From assembly GCA_037783545.1 (NCBI GenBank), contig JBBELK010000058.1:2356001-2420000 (forward strand): DNA of 64,000 nucleotides, given 5' to 3'. Origin of the DNA: Henricia sp. BOLD:AAB3569. Lineage: Eukaryota; Echinodermata; Asteroidea; Spinulosida; Echinasteridae. Positions 13,771 to 27,057 of the stretch are shown piece by piece. Position 1 is the stretch's first letter. Every line of letters begins with the position of its first letter. Both the position numbers and the translations under genes were made by a program. A model generated the notes under the pieces. That model saw nothing but the letters and a program-made list of their open reading frames with translations. It was not told where the DNA came from and did not search any database.

Positions 13771-14324
13771 AATTTAAAAAGACTATATGCACATTGCACT
13801 TTCACCTTTTAAGACATCTATTTCAGTCACTTGTCCGAGGTTTTGTGTCATTTATTTTGTACGAGAAAATATGAAGCTGCTTCGCTATCACAGGACCCCT
13901 AATTGCTCTCTAAAAGTGTTGAGAGAATAAAAAAAAGTTACTTTTTTTATTTATTCATGCAGCAATGGAGACTATAGCACAGTGCGCGGTGTCGACTTAG
14001 TGACAAAAGATTGCAGTTCTTGGCTCGGTGCTGTGCAAATACAAATATCGACCATGGCTTGGCGCGCAGCCTGCAAAGTTCCCACAGTTTCACCCAGCTT
14101 AATTATGAGCCAAACTCTCATAGTCTCCATATATTTTGTTCGTCCCCGTTTTGTATTGTCTTCATTAAGTTATAAGTGGGTATAGAACAGCATACGTCAG
14201 TTGGGAGATTTGTACTTTTTGAGCAGGGGGTTATTGGATCAAATAAGAACATTTATTTCCATGGAATTCCTTTGTTCGTACCCCTCCCCAAAAAAGCAGA
14301 ACACCCCAGTAATCGTGATTTCGT

Positions 14325-14843
14325 TTAAAGATAGTATACATGATTGGTAAACTGTTACAAATAGTTTTACCCCCCTGTGTAATTGAAGATATTCATGATA
14401 AAAACTAACCTGAGCAAAAACCAGCTCCGTACTTCGTCTAACTTTTGAGAAAACAGTCAAAAAAGGGTTTACAGTCATTTCGCCCCAAAACTACTTCGCC
14501 CTGAACTACTTCGCCCTATGTGCACGAAGTTGTTTTGGGGTGAAGTGGCTGTTGGGCGAAGTAGTGTTTGGACGAAGTGGTTTGGGGGCGAAATGGCACT
14601 TGGGTGAAGTGATTAAGGACGAAGTGGTCCAGGGCGAAATGGTTTTGGGGCAAATTCAATTTACGTCTCGCGAGACGAAAAATAATTGTTTTGCTCATTT
14701 CCTAAAGACTATAGCACTTCAGACAAAATTATTTCAGGGAAATTTTTCTACCTCATCATGTTTATATCGTGTAAGTTATGTGTAAATCTGTGAACATTTC
14801 TGATTCTTCGAGATAGCCTACCAATCATGTGTACTGCCTTTAA
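14325..14843 (-). repeat. TTAA-flanked MITE with internal TTCGCCC minisatellite, copy 1
   Basis: Terminal inverted repeats read AGATAGTATACATGATTGG at the left and CCAATCATGTGTACTGCCT at the right, each next to TTAA. The centre (about 14475-14650) is a degenerate tandem repeat of roughly 10-12 bases built on CACTTCGCCC / GGGCGAAGTGG, which even changes orientation within the array. TTAA target duplications are typical of piggyBac-type DNA transposons, so this is probably a non-autonomous member of that group. Confidence 0.75.
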
Positions 14844-15039
14844 AGTCGCAATGTATAATTTGCAAGATAAAACTTTTTTTTTTACGGATACCTGAATAAG
14901 GGCATATATAAAGTTGCATTAATGTTTCAGCAAACCTTAAGTTCATGCGTGATTTTTGTGTTAAAGAAAGGCCCATTATCATCTGCAGATACTCCAGCAG
15001 GACCAACAGCATGACATAACTAAAGAATAATGTTGATAA

Positions 15040-15325
15040 ACTGCCTTGTAGAAATTTCAGCAACATAGATGCAGTAATACTTCTGAAAACGTTAAAATTC
15101 CATGCATGTTTTTTGTGTGTGCATGTTGAATGAATGGTAAAAGAAGAAAACAAATTAAAGTCGTTTGCAACAAAAATAAGAAAGGCACCTTTCAGCTGGC
15201 ATTTTCTCCCACAAAGGTACCATTCTGGTGTTTATTATCATTGCTATCAACACTTTCAGTGAGTCAGGTTTTTCTTGTCAACTCGTGATTCGTGAAGTAA
15301 AATGTTTGGATCACTGCAAATAATT
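15040..15325 (+). repeat. Interspersed repeat family D, copy 3
   Basis: Contains AACATAGATGCAGTAATACT, TTTCTCCCACAAAGG and CTTGTCAACTCGTGA in the same order as the other family D copies. A reverse-strand copy of part of it is at about 52030-52215. Confidence 0.6.
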
Positions 15326-15329
15326 TAAC

Positions 15330-18099
15330 TCCACACCTTGAACAAAAACCACACCATTTAAGTTCATTCTTACTACTTTCCTAACTCGTATAAATCATAG
15401 TTGTACATTTCGCGTGTTGACGATTGCCTCAAACTCATAAATAATACCCGCGCCATGCATACCCAACGACGCTCAGATATCGACACCGCATATCGTGAAA
15501 CGGAGTCTGATCGATATTATCGACTGGCGAGAATCGATCCTCAACTCTCAATCAAATCTCATATGTTGCTCGAGTGGGTATTATTACTAATTGAAAAACA
15601 TTGCAGCGATTGGGCGTGCACACGTCGCTTGGTTGTCGGGGTATATAATTATACACACTGCGTGGTATGACTGCATGCTCTTTGTCAATTATACCTATAG
15701 GCCCATAGTCCAATAGCTAAGCTATTGGCAAATCTGAATTTATAATTAAAAGAACTGATATTAGTTATCTTGTAATGAGTTGATTTCGCTCAAAGCCAGT
15801 ATTTGGGTTTTTTCTATTACTCGGAATTTTTCCATAGCATGCACAATGATGCTGGGATTTCCACACCACATTTAAAGAAACAGTGTATTAAATTTGCAAA
15901 TTATAATTATAAAAAAGTGGTTTTTTTTCTTCACAATTTCTTCACACTTACGAATGCAGTTGCTGTTTTCAGGTGCAGTCTTCAGAAACGAAAACTGTTG
16001 ACGTTTTTCTTTAGCCACAAACACCTGATTTCATGTTTTCAGTTCGAAGGGTCTGTCAATTTTTAAAACATGAACGAGTTGAGTATGTGCTTGCTATAAC
16101 TTCCCAACTAATTTACTATGTACGGAGTTCTTCTGGCTTTCCTATATTAATGGATGTTTACCAGTTCTCCTTTGTTATTTTATCTGTTTGATATATCAGA
16201 ATCTAGCTCGATTTGCATAGAGAAAAAAATCCAGAAACCCACAATCAATCTGTACACGTTTATAGAATCCCTGCTCTACCATGTCGGCGTGTTTAATTAT
16301 AAAACTTATCTTATCAACAGGAAACTTTGAAAGAAAGTCGTGTGAATTTTGGTGAGTCGGCCACCTGTGGCCGCACTGCTTGGCTTAATGTATTTGCCTT
16401 CGGGTCTGCTGTTGATAAGAGATCGAAGTGGTGGTGGGGAAAAAACCCTCAGTGCTATTACTATAAGAGAAGGAGTTATGATTAATTTATAGATGTAAGC
16501 GCAATGTTTGGTCGTGCAGTAAATATATGGAGGCAAGGCACATGCTTGTTTGAATCAGAATATGTCCACTTGATCTGTAACGATATAGATCATTTTTTCA
16601 TGGGGCAACCATTTTTAATCGTGTCCCCTATATTGGTTGTATGAAATGTAAATTGCTGTTTGGGATGGCGCCAAACTACTTTAGAACGAATGTGGCACCA
16701 TTTATTATGGTGCTATTTTATACAGAGCAATTTTATCTCCTTAATTTAACGCCCCCATGCGAGTTACTCCATGAGGGCGCTATATTCATAATATGAATAC
16801 TCGATTCCAATGCACCAATTGACAAAGAGGAACATTGTCAATATTGCGGCCGAACATAAGCCTTTTGCTCCATTCGCCATAATGACGATTTGATTTTCCG
16901 CCCTCGTTTTTTAGCGCCTGCTCACAAGTCACGCTTGAGTGACATAACAAAGGCCAAAACTGGGGGGAATGCACTTCAGGGAGAACAATAAAATGAATTA
17001 AATTGAGCTTAACATTTAAAATGAACACGGTGTATATAACAAGGTATTAATTAGGCTCACTAATTTTGAGACTTAATAGACATTTTCGTCGTCATAATAT
17101 TGTATATATAAAAAAACACAACGCGTCTGAGAATGCTCAAAACAAGTTGTGTAAAAACGGACTTGGTTTTGTCCTCGTCAACGACCAAAAATACGAACAG
17201 ACAATTGGAAAATTGTTTCTTCTCAGTTGTGTCTTATTAATTGGAGTGAAATGATCCGTGCAAGATGTACCGATCGCTTCAACTCCGTGCACGCTCGTCG
17301 CTGTTTTCTTTTCCAAACTCAAAATAATCTTTCGTTTTCGGCTGTACAACAACAACGCTTGTCGGTGCGTGCCGCGGTGCGCAATCAATTCAAGTGTATA
17401 TTTTCTCACAAGTCGTTGCTCGTGGCAACGGAAACTCACGCGCCCAAAGGAAAAACACAAATTGGACACGATCTCTCGCCAATTTCTGAGCCACCAACAC
17501 GTGGCTGAGCGCCTGCTGCGCAGAACGCGCTGGAATAGCCTCTATTAGTATTACAACATTCATTTGACGAACACAACTACGAATTTGTCGGTTTCAGTGT
17601 CCATTAAGGAAATGAAAAGTGGCATGTGGCAACTGAGGCGGGAATTCAATAAACACTAACTGTTGTATTGGTGATTCAATTTCAGTGTTTGGTACAGGTT
17701 TTGGAGGAGGGGTTTTTTTGTGTTTTTTTTTTTACTATTGTCAGAACGTGATCTGTAGCTTGTACGAAAAGTATAAACAATTTCATATCTGATGCTAAGT
17801 TAGGAACGACTCAATGTCTTTTGTGTAAAGTAAAAACCCCAAACGTTTTCAAATTCTAAGTTAGGGCCTACTTTTTTCTTTACCTACTTTGCTGGAACTC
17901 AAAATGCCAGATGTACCACGGCATGATGCGTTAATTCGTTGAACTGCTCTTTGTATATACGAAAGTATACAGAATTGACGACTCACGTCTCATTCAAGTT
18001 TAATTAATACCATGACTTGTTATGTTTAAAGTCCGCCAATCATGAATACTCTGGTAATCTTTGTGTGTCATGGTTTATCAAATACCACTAGTTTTTAAC
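15330..18099. other. Non-coding stretch
   Basis: No gene or clear repeat recognised; AT-rich with short open frames only. Confidence 0.45.
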
Positions 18100-18420
18100 T
18101 ATAGTTTTGTAGGAAAATTAAAGAAAGATAATAACAAAAAATGTGTACAAGGGAGCCCTCCCTCAGTGAACGAGATTGGGTCCCTACGTACTGTGGCTTT
18201 GTTTTCGTGCAGTATAGCCTGCAGGGAACCAGCCTAAAATGGGACAGTATAGCTTCGCACAATTTCTTGAAAGCATGGACACAAATGTTCATTGTTTTCG
18301 CGAAACGTAGATGAGGTACTGAGCTGACTTACACTAAGTTGGTTTTATCACATACATCCTCAATCACACATGGATATAACGCTGTTTGTCACAGTTTTCC
18401 AATCTTGTAGGCTAATCTGT
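18100..18420 (+). repeat. Interspersed repeat family C, copy 1
   Basis: Blocks AGCCTAAAATGGGAC, TTCGCACAATTTCTTGAAAG and GAGGTACTGAGCT recur in the same order at 54590-54850 and, less fully, at 56140-56320. The end resembles the flanking half of the TTCGCCC elements, so the families may be related. Confidence 0.6.
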
Positions 18421-19473
18421 CTTTAATCACATGTATTTTGTGAGTTGATATTGCGGAAGAAATAAATGCCGAACATTAGCGACTTTGTATAATCGTTGAA
18501 GCAACCAAGTCTCAGTGGTTAGTTGACAATTTGTACTAACTGGCGAGACATGTTACTTGATTTGTACATGACTAGTAGTTTCTCCTGCATACAATGTAGG
18601 CCTATAGTTTTATTGCCAATGGGTGAACTGGACAATAGGCCTAATTGTCAATCGACAACCTATAACTTCAAATTGCGTTTTTGTGCAAACATTTTCATAT
18701 CAATGTTAATACCCTCGGAATAGAGGAGTCCTCGGGGCATTAATGTTTATAGATGCTATTAAAGCATATAAAGTTATAACGAACGCCATCTGCAAGTTTT
18801 TAATTCTTTGTTCAGCGCGTATATGTGGCTGTAGCCCGCGCACGCGTGGTTCAGACGAGAGTAAAATCAGCACGGGTGGAATTTCTGAACCGTGGCCGGT
18901 CGTAACCTTGAAGAGGCATCGGGAGGAAATCAGTGTATGACATTTTCGCTTTGGCGTGGTTGAAGCATGGTTGAAAATAGTCGATATTCCTTCGGTACGA
19001 AAGGTATAATAAAACACGAATACACCGCTGGGTTGCTTCCCCTGCAATCGTCAAGGAACCACGGCTTCAGAAATCGAAGCAACAGATTATTGTTGAGCGA
19101 CGTACATTTCGCTTGAGTTCTCGCACAGGAAATTGGAGGCAATGATGCCGCATAGTTGTCACGTAAGCGACAATTTCCTGGAGTGGAATTCGTGTCTTCA
19201 GACCCAACAAAGGCACGCAGACAATGTGCTATACGGTAACCGTGAATATTGAAAATGGGAAAATATCTCTACAACTAGGAGCTGGCATAATTGATTCGTA
19301 AAGGTTACACCACTCATATCAATGGAAAGAACATAATGAGTAATAAAAATTAATATTGTTTTTGTTTACGAATCTCAACTTGATGACAGACTCAAAGCGC
19401 GAAGATTTGCGGAATTTAAAGATACTTCTGTAATCCGAGCATTTAGTAAGCCCGCCCTCTTTTAGACAGATTA

Positions 19474-19583
19474 CATGGCCCTTTTCCAAATCTCGACTTG
19501 GGCTCAGGCTCCGGCTCCATGTGGTTTACATGGAGCCGGAGCCCGAGCCTGAGCCCAAGTCGAGATTTGGACAAAGGCCCATG
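19474..19583. repeat. Near-perfect hairpin element
   Basis: Two arms of about 50 bases (19474-19523 and 19528-19583) are almost perfect reverse complements around a loop of a few bases. The core AGTCGAGATTTGG pairs with CCAAATCTCGACT. Probably a foldback MITE; transcribed, it would form a long stem. Confidence 0.85.
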
Positions 19584-21998
19584 ATTGGAAACTCTGAAAA
19601 TGGCGTCATGTGTGATTAAGGATGCTAAAAAACAACCTGTGTGTAAGTCAGACTAGAACAACTATACGTGCCGAGAAACATTGAAAAACTGTGTCCATGC
19701 TCTCGAGAAATTGTGCGAAGCCTCCCTCCTTAGGCTGGTTCCATGGTTATACTAGACAGACAGCGGAGCCGTAATACCACGGTAGTCAGGGGGCTAGTTA
19801 CTTTCACATGAGGACGCTCTCGTTAAACAAAATATATGTGCACACATTTATATAAATTCATCAATTATATTTTCTCGGTATCAATTATTTTTTTCACTTG
19901 CATTGGACAATTGAAACCATTCCTTTGAGTAAGGTTTTTCCAGTCAATTGAGGCTACTAAACCCCTGTATAGTTTAGCCAATCCCTATAGCTCCTAACGC
20001 CTTTCCACCCCACACCCTCCCGTTCGCACAACAGTTATCTCTTTTGTCGTTTAATCAAAGGCTACATATACTGTACTTCCTTCTGTCACCGCTTCCTTGT
20101 CCAATCGCAAGACCCCAAGTCGTCTCTACTGGCGGTCTGTGTTATTCGCCATTCATCCCCGGCCCGATCTTTTTTACTTTATACCCCGCCATCTCTCATT
20201 ACATATTAATATACAAGGCACTCTATATACAATCTAGATCATAATTTAGTCATTACGGGAAGGCAACAGGCTGTTTCGCGGTACTCCTTCTTTTACGGTC
20301 GACTTCAGGCGCGCTTGAACTGTTGTACCGCGCTGTCGCATCGCTGCCAAGCGCAAATCATCGAAATTTCATTTTTACTCATAATTTGTGTTGCTGATTT
20401 TATACCGTGTACTTTGCAGATTAAAAAAAAAAGAAATTTCTAAAATAACCATTGCTTTCAACACTGCCCTGGGTTTGTCTCGTAAATTAACTCATGAAGC
20501 TAAATCGTAAAGCTTTATATTGTGATCTATAACATGTTATTGGGAAACATGTTATCATCACTGAAGTTTGACAAATCCATCGTACATTTCTACTTCTTAC
20601 TGATGATTGGTTTACTTAATTCAGTACCTGAACACGTAGACGTTTCCTGCTCCGGGCTGGACATGTTTCTTTACAAAGAGAAAGAAAATGTTGAGGTGGA
20701 ACCCCGTCTGTGTTCAAACCTACAATCGTACGCTTTTATGAAGAGGGGTCGTTGGTAACAAATTTTAATGACAGAGACACAAAACATGGTATGGCTGCTG
20801 GTATATACTGGTGAAGTTTGCCTTTCCCAAGTTAATTATTGGAGATGTTTCCGGCCCTGACAATATTGATTGCAATTCATTCAATTAGAACATGTTTTCC
20901 GTATATAAGACCATGGAGATTCTTCCTCCATTATAAGACAGAGAGATCATAGAAGTTTGTTGATATTGGGGAGTCATTGTGTTCAACTCTTGGTATATAG
21001 ACCTACAAGCAGACTTGTACCAGGGCTGTTTAACAGCATGACCTTCAGCCATGTCAATACTCGATCACTTCATCGTATTACCGACGCGTGCAGCCACGAG
21101 TTAGACAGTACTTGATATGAGTTTTCCCCTATTCAACTTGCCATTGTCTTTTTACACAATGCAAACCCCCAGTTATCAATTTGGAGAAGGATGCGCTATT
21201 AGACAGAAGAAATTTAATTTGTGTTTCCCGAACACGTGTTCGGTTGCCACAAAGCATCCCGGTCACGAAGCGACAATGCAGTATGATGCCATTTCTGCCA
21301 GGAATTCGTGTCTTTTCTCCCGAAATTAATCGTAATCAGTAGCGTGTGTTCCGTCTCGGGATATTGCTTTGCTTTGTTAGTAAAAATCGATTTGTTGTGG
21401 TCAATGAGACGGCAGCTATTTGGTGGCAGGGGCCGGGCCGGGCTTGGGCTCGGCCCGGGTGCGTCCGTTGTGTCGTAGCGAGCGCGGGCCGCGTCAGGCG
21501 GACGGTGAAATCGTGTATTCATGACGGCTGGTAGAGGTTGGTGACGGCCGGTGGCAGGCGATTGCCGGCACGCGATAACACACGCCTGTGTGCACGTGCA
21601 CGAAAAAGAGGTCAACATGCTTCGGACACGCGATGTCTGACCAAAACATGCCACCATGCTCGCCTTACGACTTTCAAACCTCTTGATGACCGCCGACTGG
21701 CATTCCGTTTAAAAACAATTAAGTTATTTTCTGTTGGCCTACTATTTTCCTCCCTCTTGTAAAACTGTACACCTCCTTCGTCATCTCGAATTGCTCTGTA
21801 TTACGGGAATAGAGCACTAAAGTTAAAAATGGTTTTTGGGTCTACACTAAAACCAGTGAACTGTTTTCCTGCGCTAGCAAAGGACGTGTTTGATTACCAG
21901 GGAATGTTTAGACCCAATTACCATGGCAACTGACGTCACACTTAATAACAGACCACTTGACCTAGCGTTATGAACTCTTCTGTAAATATATTAAATGT

Positions 21999-22124
21999 TA
22001 AAGGCACGTCAGCAATGCACGCGCGCCAAATTCGTGCCACGAAATCCGCAACTCCATGCCTTCGCTAAGGAGATGCGTATTTCGTGGCACGCGCGCATTG
22101 CTGACGAGCCTGCATGTGCCTTTT
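21999..22124. repeat. Family A hairpin MITE, copy 1
   Basis: Ends AAAGGCAC...GTGCCTTTT, then GTCAGCAATGC and GCATTGCTGAC, then a central palindrome around CGTGCCACGAAAT. The left end is next to TTAA. Palindromes are nested within palindromes. Confidence 0.8.
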
Positions 22125-22172
22125 ATGGATCACAGCATCCCAATTCAACTTCCAAGCACATTCTGAGGCTGG

Positions 22173-22264
22173 ATCCGAATTAGTGGCTTTGGCGATGGCT
22201 GTTGCTATGCCGTTTCTAAGGACTGTCATTGTCCGCCCATAGCAACAGCCATAGCCACTAATTC
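22173..22264. repeat. Short hairpin element
   Basis: CGAATTAGTGGCT...GATGGCTGTTGCTATG is mirrored by CATAGCAACAGCCATAGCC...ACTAATTCG across about 30 unpaired bases. Confidence 0.7.
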
Positions 22265-22655
22265 GGCCATTTATATGCCAATAGACTACTAAAGTGTGAC
22301 GTCAGTTGCCATAGTAATCTGAAACGCCCATTGGTATAGCGCAGGAAAACAATTCACTGGTTTGAGTGTAGACCCAATAACCATGGCAACACACAAAGGG
22401 TGACGTTTTCACTTTAGTAGTCTATTCCTGTTGTCCTAATTTCTGTATACGCATTGCTAATAAAAAAAGTACGTCCATGAAAGAATGCAAATTGTAAATT
22501 TCTGTATAAATGGACTTTAATTGTATCATGAAGCCTTTTGTGGAAGCAAGTCACATGTACACAAAGCATCTGGTCTTAATAAAATGCTACAGTACATTTA
22601 AAACCAAAATTAAAACCGAATTTGGCGGGCGCGCATTGCTGACGAGCCTGTGCCT

Positions 22656-22800
22656 TTAAAGGCAGAGGCTCTTCAGCAATGAGCGCGCGCGCCAATTTCG
22701 TGGCACGAAATACGCAGCTCCATGCCTTTGCTATATAAAGCTGCGTATTTCGTGGCACGAATTTAGCGCGCGCGCATTGCTGACGAGCCTTGCCTTTAAT
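22656..22800. repeat. Family A hairpin MITE, copy 2
   Basis: AAAGGCAGAGGCTCTTCAGC at the left, GCTGACGAGCCTTGCCTTTA at the right, with a central palindrome built on GTGGCACGAAATACGCAGC. A partial end of another copy abuts it at 22618-22655. Confidence 0.8.
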
Positions 22801-22832
22801 TTCCATAGTAATCTGAAACGCCCATTGGTATA

Positions 22833-23165
22833 CACCAATCCGGTAACTAATATCTCCTCCCTGCATATCCGCCATAGCTGGGGGGCGTCCACTGCATGGG
22901 CTGTGCGTTTTGTGTTGCTGTTAGAACGAAAAGCGCTCATCCATTACATGCACGAACGAGCCTCCTTCGCGTATACGCGACGCGCCCGCCTTTGCGTACA
23001 CGCGACGCGCCCGCCTTCGCGCGCACACAACCCTACAAAGACGCGCAACTTGTTCGAAGTAAACAAATGCAGCTTCAGCGACAACAAAAACATACAGTTC
23101 ATTCAGTGGACGCCCCCCAGCTATGGCGGATGTACAGGGAAGAAGACCTTATTACCGGATTGGTG
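22833..23165 (+). mobile_element. MITE family E with long inverted ends, TATA target duplication, copy 1
   Basis: Begins CACCAATCCGG and ends CCGGATTGGTG; the inverted ends extend inward for about 100 bases, for example CCGCCATAGCTGGGGGGCGT. TATA flanks both sides, and the empty site is visible in unit 1 of the tandem duplication at 22327-22345, so the insertion boundary is well supported. The target duplication is TATA, or TA if the element starts TACACC. No coding frame. Confidence 0.85.
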
Positions 23166-23484
23166 TATAGCGCAGGAAAACAATTCACTGGTTTGAGTGT
23201 AGACCCAATAACCATGGCAACACACAAAGGGTGACGTTTTCACTTTAGTAGTCTATTCCTGTTGTCCTAATTTCTGTATACGCATTGCTAATAAAAAAAG
23301 TACGTCCATGAAAGAATGCAAATTGTAAATTTCTGTATAAATGGACTTTAATTGTATCATGAAGCCTTTTGTGGAAGCAAGTCACATGTACACAAAGCAT
23401 CTGGTCTTAATAAAATGCTACAGTACATTTAAAACCAAAATTAAAACCGAATTTGGCGGGCGCGCATTGCTGACGAGCCTGTGC

Positions 23485-23630
23485 CTTTAAAGGCAGAGGC
23501 TCTTCAGCAATGAGCGCGCGCGCCAATTTCGTGGCACGAAATACGCAGCTCCATGCCTTTGCTATATAAAGCTGCGTATTTCGTGGCACGAATTTAGCGC
23601 GCGCGCATTGCTGACGAGCCTTGCCTTTAA
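23485..23630. repeat. Family A hairpin MITE, copy 3
   Basis: Duplicate of the copy at 22656-22800 produced by the tandem duplication. Confidence 0.8.
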
Positions 23631-24466
23631 TTTCCATGGAACCAACATGAAAATCCATTTTCGTGGTTAACATGAACATCAAAACGGAATGTTAAACTAA
23701 AGGCAGTAAACGAGTATGGTGTTAGGACAGCATCTACATAACCACCAAAAAAGTTCTAAACATGTTCTCTTGAAAATCAAATTTTCAATATCCTAATACA
23801 CACATTAATTGATGCAGTTTTGTTTCTGGCTTCTCAGATATACACATAGGTGTTCATTTATACAAATATGACATGGTTTGAGGGTGGATTGTCAATATTA
23901 GCTCCCTGAGGTATTGGGAGTTGACAAACTAGTTCCCAAGGCAAAACTATCTATACCCTCAAACCATTTTATAATTTTACCATACCTCATAGGCCTACAT
24001 ATTCTTCCCCAGTTCAAAATCAATGACGGCATACGTGACCCACTCTGCAAAAATGAGTGATGTTGCACAGGCCGAGTCGAGTTTTCGCGAACACAACCAG
24101 AAACATGTTGCTGACATTTTACAAAATTGACCAATGATGACCTTTGGGTGAATAAGTGATTACATGTTGTTGTTAAATTTATGGCATCTTCGGCAACTAA
24201 GGCCCTTTTAGATAACTATATACTTTTATTATCAACTTGAGATGACAAAGGAGGAGATGCAGTTTTAGAAGTGGGAGGAAATCCCCAAGAGAAATCCCCT
24301 GGGGGAAAACCCACGCGGTCAAGTAGAGACTGCAAGTGATTACATCAGAAACATATTTCGGGTTATGGTCGCAAAAACGCGGCGATTTTGCAGTAAGTGG
24401 GTCACTTTCTCAACTGGCTCCGCCTCGGGTGTGTGCAGCGCTTGTCGCTATGAGCAAAAACATGTA

Positions 24467-24543
24467 GGCCTACATGTTCATTGTAACCCCATTGTTAGTA
24501 ACAATGGTGTGTGCCCAATTTCCATTGTTAGATGTTCATAGTG
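24467..24543 (+). repeat. Short interspersed repeat, inverted copy at 56627-56703
   Basis: About 75 bases, including GGTGTGTGCCCAATTTCC, recur as a nearly exact reverse complement at 56627-56703. The flank differs by a GGCCTA present here and absent there. Confidence 0.8.
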
Positions 24544-24557
24544 TGTGCAGTGCTGTT

Positions 24558-24655
24558 AAAGGCCAAATTCGTGCCACGAAATACGCAGCTCCGTGCCTTT
24601 GCTATGGAGCTGCGTATTTCGTGGCTCGAATTTGGCCTCACGCGCGCATTGACGA
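24558..24655. repeat. Family A hairpin MITE, copy 4 (truncated)
   Basis: Central palindrome GTGCCACGAAATACGCAGC / GCTGCGTATTTCGTGGC with only part of the outer ends (GCGCGCATTGACGA). Confidence 0.75.
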
Positions 24656-24739
24656 TGTGTATATTACACCCGGAATTTAGTTCTGTGATTGCATTGTAAA
24701 GAGCGTGCCTTGTAAACTAATTCCCAGCTATGTCGGGTA

Positions 24740-27051
24740 TTATTGTACTAGCTTGCTGTTTTACTGACACGTGATTATGAACTGACAAATGGGAATGGGG
24801 CTGTTGTCATGAATATTTATGAGATACAGTAATATACTTTCTGCCAACACAAAGGGTACTGCCTGCAGGCCAGTTTGTTCATTACACCGTTAATGGAAGA
24901 ACGTTTTGTACATTTCACAAATCAATTGCCACAATCTACGAATAACTAGTCCCAGCACATTAATGGTGCTATTAATGTCTAAAACTGCCACTTTTGCCTG
25001 TATTTTACATAAATGTCCATTTGCTAGATTGCCTGTTCTATGATTTTTATTACAAGATATAAATACATTTATCACATATTCCATTTTTAATTTTTGTCTT
25101 TGCTTCACTGAAGAAAGTCAAAAAGCAAAACATGGAGCAAATAGGAAAAACATCTACATGATTTCTGGGTTGGGTACAAATTTGAACTATTTTGGAAACT
25201 GACATTCTGTGCTTCCCAACATTGAAATTGAATTTTTTTTCAGGTTAAGTTTAAAGGCAAAAAGAAATATATTATCTTGTGAGAATTACTTTACAGAGGT
25301 CAGAAATAAAATTGAAAACTTATATCATTTCTGTAACAATTAAAACATTCTATTACTGTACACATTAGTTTCTATTTAGGAGTTGTCCAAGCAACTCTGA
25401 GCGCAAGTCAAGAGGATTAGTTTCTTCCTGTGTTAACTATACCTACATAGTAACATGTCATGGAAAAAAAACACAAACATAGAGAAAAATCCTTTGGAAA
25501 CATTTGTAAGTAGCTTGAAATTTCTGTTTTTTCAAGTTGATTGAGTCATCAAGTTGATTGAGCATTCTTCTACATATATAATGTAATTTTTCCCAATTAC
25601 GTAAACTCTGTGATTTACATACATGTACAAACTAGAAATCAAGAGGGAAAAATTAACAAAATTAATTTTAAAGTGGTTAAAATATATTCCTCTTTATACA
25701 GGAAAATAAACTGTATTTGAGCACTACAGTACAAGTTGTCTTAAAGACCACAAATTGACAAAATTAAAGCGGTTTGCTCCTAACAAGTACATGTAATTGT
25801 GCAGGAATAGGTTTTGGACAAGAATTTAACGGATATGACTTGCTTCGGAAACCCCAATATTACTTTTAAAACTGAAACTTTGGTTAATTTATGGCCATTT
25901 CACCAGGTTCCTGCACTGTCTTTTTATGTGATGGGAAAGAGTCATCGTAAAATATGTTGCATCTGCATGTAGTGTGCACATGTGAACATGACATTTTTTT
26001 GTCTTCCGATATTGTACGCCAATGGGTTAGTCGTATCAATTTTACATGCAATACCTGGAGTAATTTCGATTTGGATAAAAAATGTCTCAAAATTAACCTT
26101 TTGACGTACTTCCACACTCACAGTCCACTTAACCACACTAAATTTGTGTTGCTATGTGGTGCACATGGCAGGTGTGAAGTACAGAATCCATACCGTATTT
26201 ACCGTTGGAGAGAACGGCATAAAGCAACCAGACTGTTGGTTGCTAAGCAATGGCGTGCACCATGTAGCAACAACAGCATAGTATGTGACTTTCTAAGGAA
26301 CACCTCCATTTGAAAGTGAAGGGTTCAGGGTGCCAGCCATTATGTTAATGTTAATTGATATTCTGTTCTTTTCCCAGATTCTTGGATAACATTTGGTCGG
26401 TCTTACGTGGAAGAGGGAATGGGACATTTCAGCAAGAGAAAAAGTACAGCGAAATGTTCCCCAGCGCTACTGGACAAGACTAACCTGAACATGAGTACTG
26501 CTAGGATTTACCAAACTAGGATATGATGGGGTCAGGTGAGTAAAACACAATAAACAAAAATTTACTCGATAAAAGTACATGTAACTGTGTGTGGTCAAGA
26601 TTTCAGGCCATGGCCAAAGGTTGCTGGCACATGCCAAACCTTGAATGTGTGGTTGAAAGAAAGACAGAGGGACACTTTATAAACTTGTGGTGGCAGCATT
26701 AAATACATCATCATGTGTGAGTTAATAATGTGCGCATGCTCAATGTGTTTGAAAGGCGCACAAAGACGAGTTGGAAATCGTGATACAAGTGATGTGGTTA
26801 CATGGTAACGTATGGCACACGTACGTACTGTGTGCATACAACATGTACAAGAGTCACGACTCGACTCGCGAGCCGGCCAGCCGGCTAGCTGGCCGGCTGG
26901 TCGCGGCGGCCTGCCACACAGTTTATGAGGTTCTTTTGTGTTTTCATTCCAAACAAAAATGAGATTTAGTCGCTCAAGTATGTATACATTTTGAACCAAA
27001 AATCCACCTGTCATTTTTAATGCCCATTTGACAAAATTCTACCCTTCATGT
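24740..27051. other. Non-coding stretch beyond the dynamin 3' end
   Basis: No gene recognised. It includes a GC-rich palindromic patch at about 26866-26905 (GCCGGCCAG / CTGGCCGGC). Confidence 0.45.
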
Positions 27052-27057
27052 TTTATT
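27052..27057 (-). terminator. Candidate dynamin polyadenylation signal
   Basis: TTTATT on the + strand reads AATAAA on the gene strand, about 225 bases after the dynamin stop codon. It is the first such signal after the stop; others further left are possible. Confidence 0.4.

Larger units (their letters stand above)
21838..22373. repeat. Composite inverted-repeat element with nested hairpins
   Basis: The outer arms at about 21839-21952 and 22288-22373 are reverse complements: ACCAGTGAACTGTTTTCCTG pairs with CAGGAAAACAATTCACTGGT, and both arms hold TGACGTCA-type sites. Between them sit a family A hairpin (21999-22124) and another hairpin (22173-22264), so this looks like insertion into an older element. 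Confidence 0.7.
22308..23637 (+). repeat. Tandem duplication of a ~495-base unit, second copy split by a MITE
   Basis: Unit 1 (about 22308-22804) and unit 2 (about 22805-23637) match nearly base for base, from CATAGTAATCTGAAACGCCC to GCCTTTAATTTCCAT. Unit 2 carries a 333-base insertion (22833-23165) at the point where unit 1 reads GGTATAGCGCAGG. The high identity points to a recent duplication. Each unit holds a family A hairpin. Confidence 0.85.

Noticed and set aside
21214-21657. 147-residue minus-strand frame in a GC-rich patch
   Set aside because: Composition-driven; overlaps other frames, no recognisable motif.
22576-23682. Paired similar frames (about 90-100 residues) on the minus strand
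   Set aside because: Their similarity comes from the tandem duplication and family A palindrome, not from a conserved protein.
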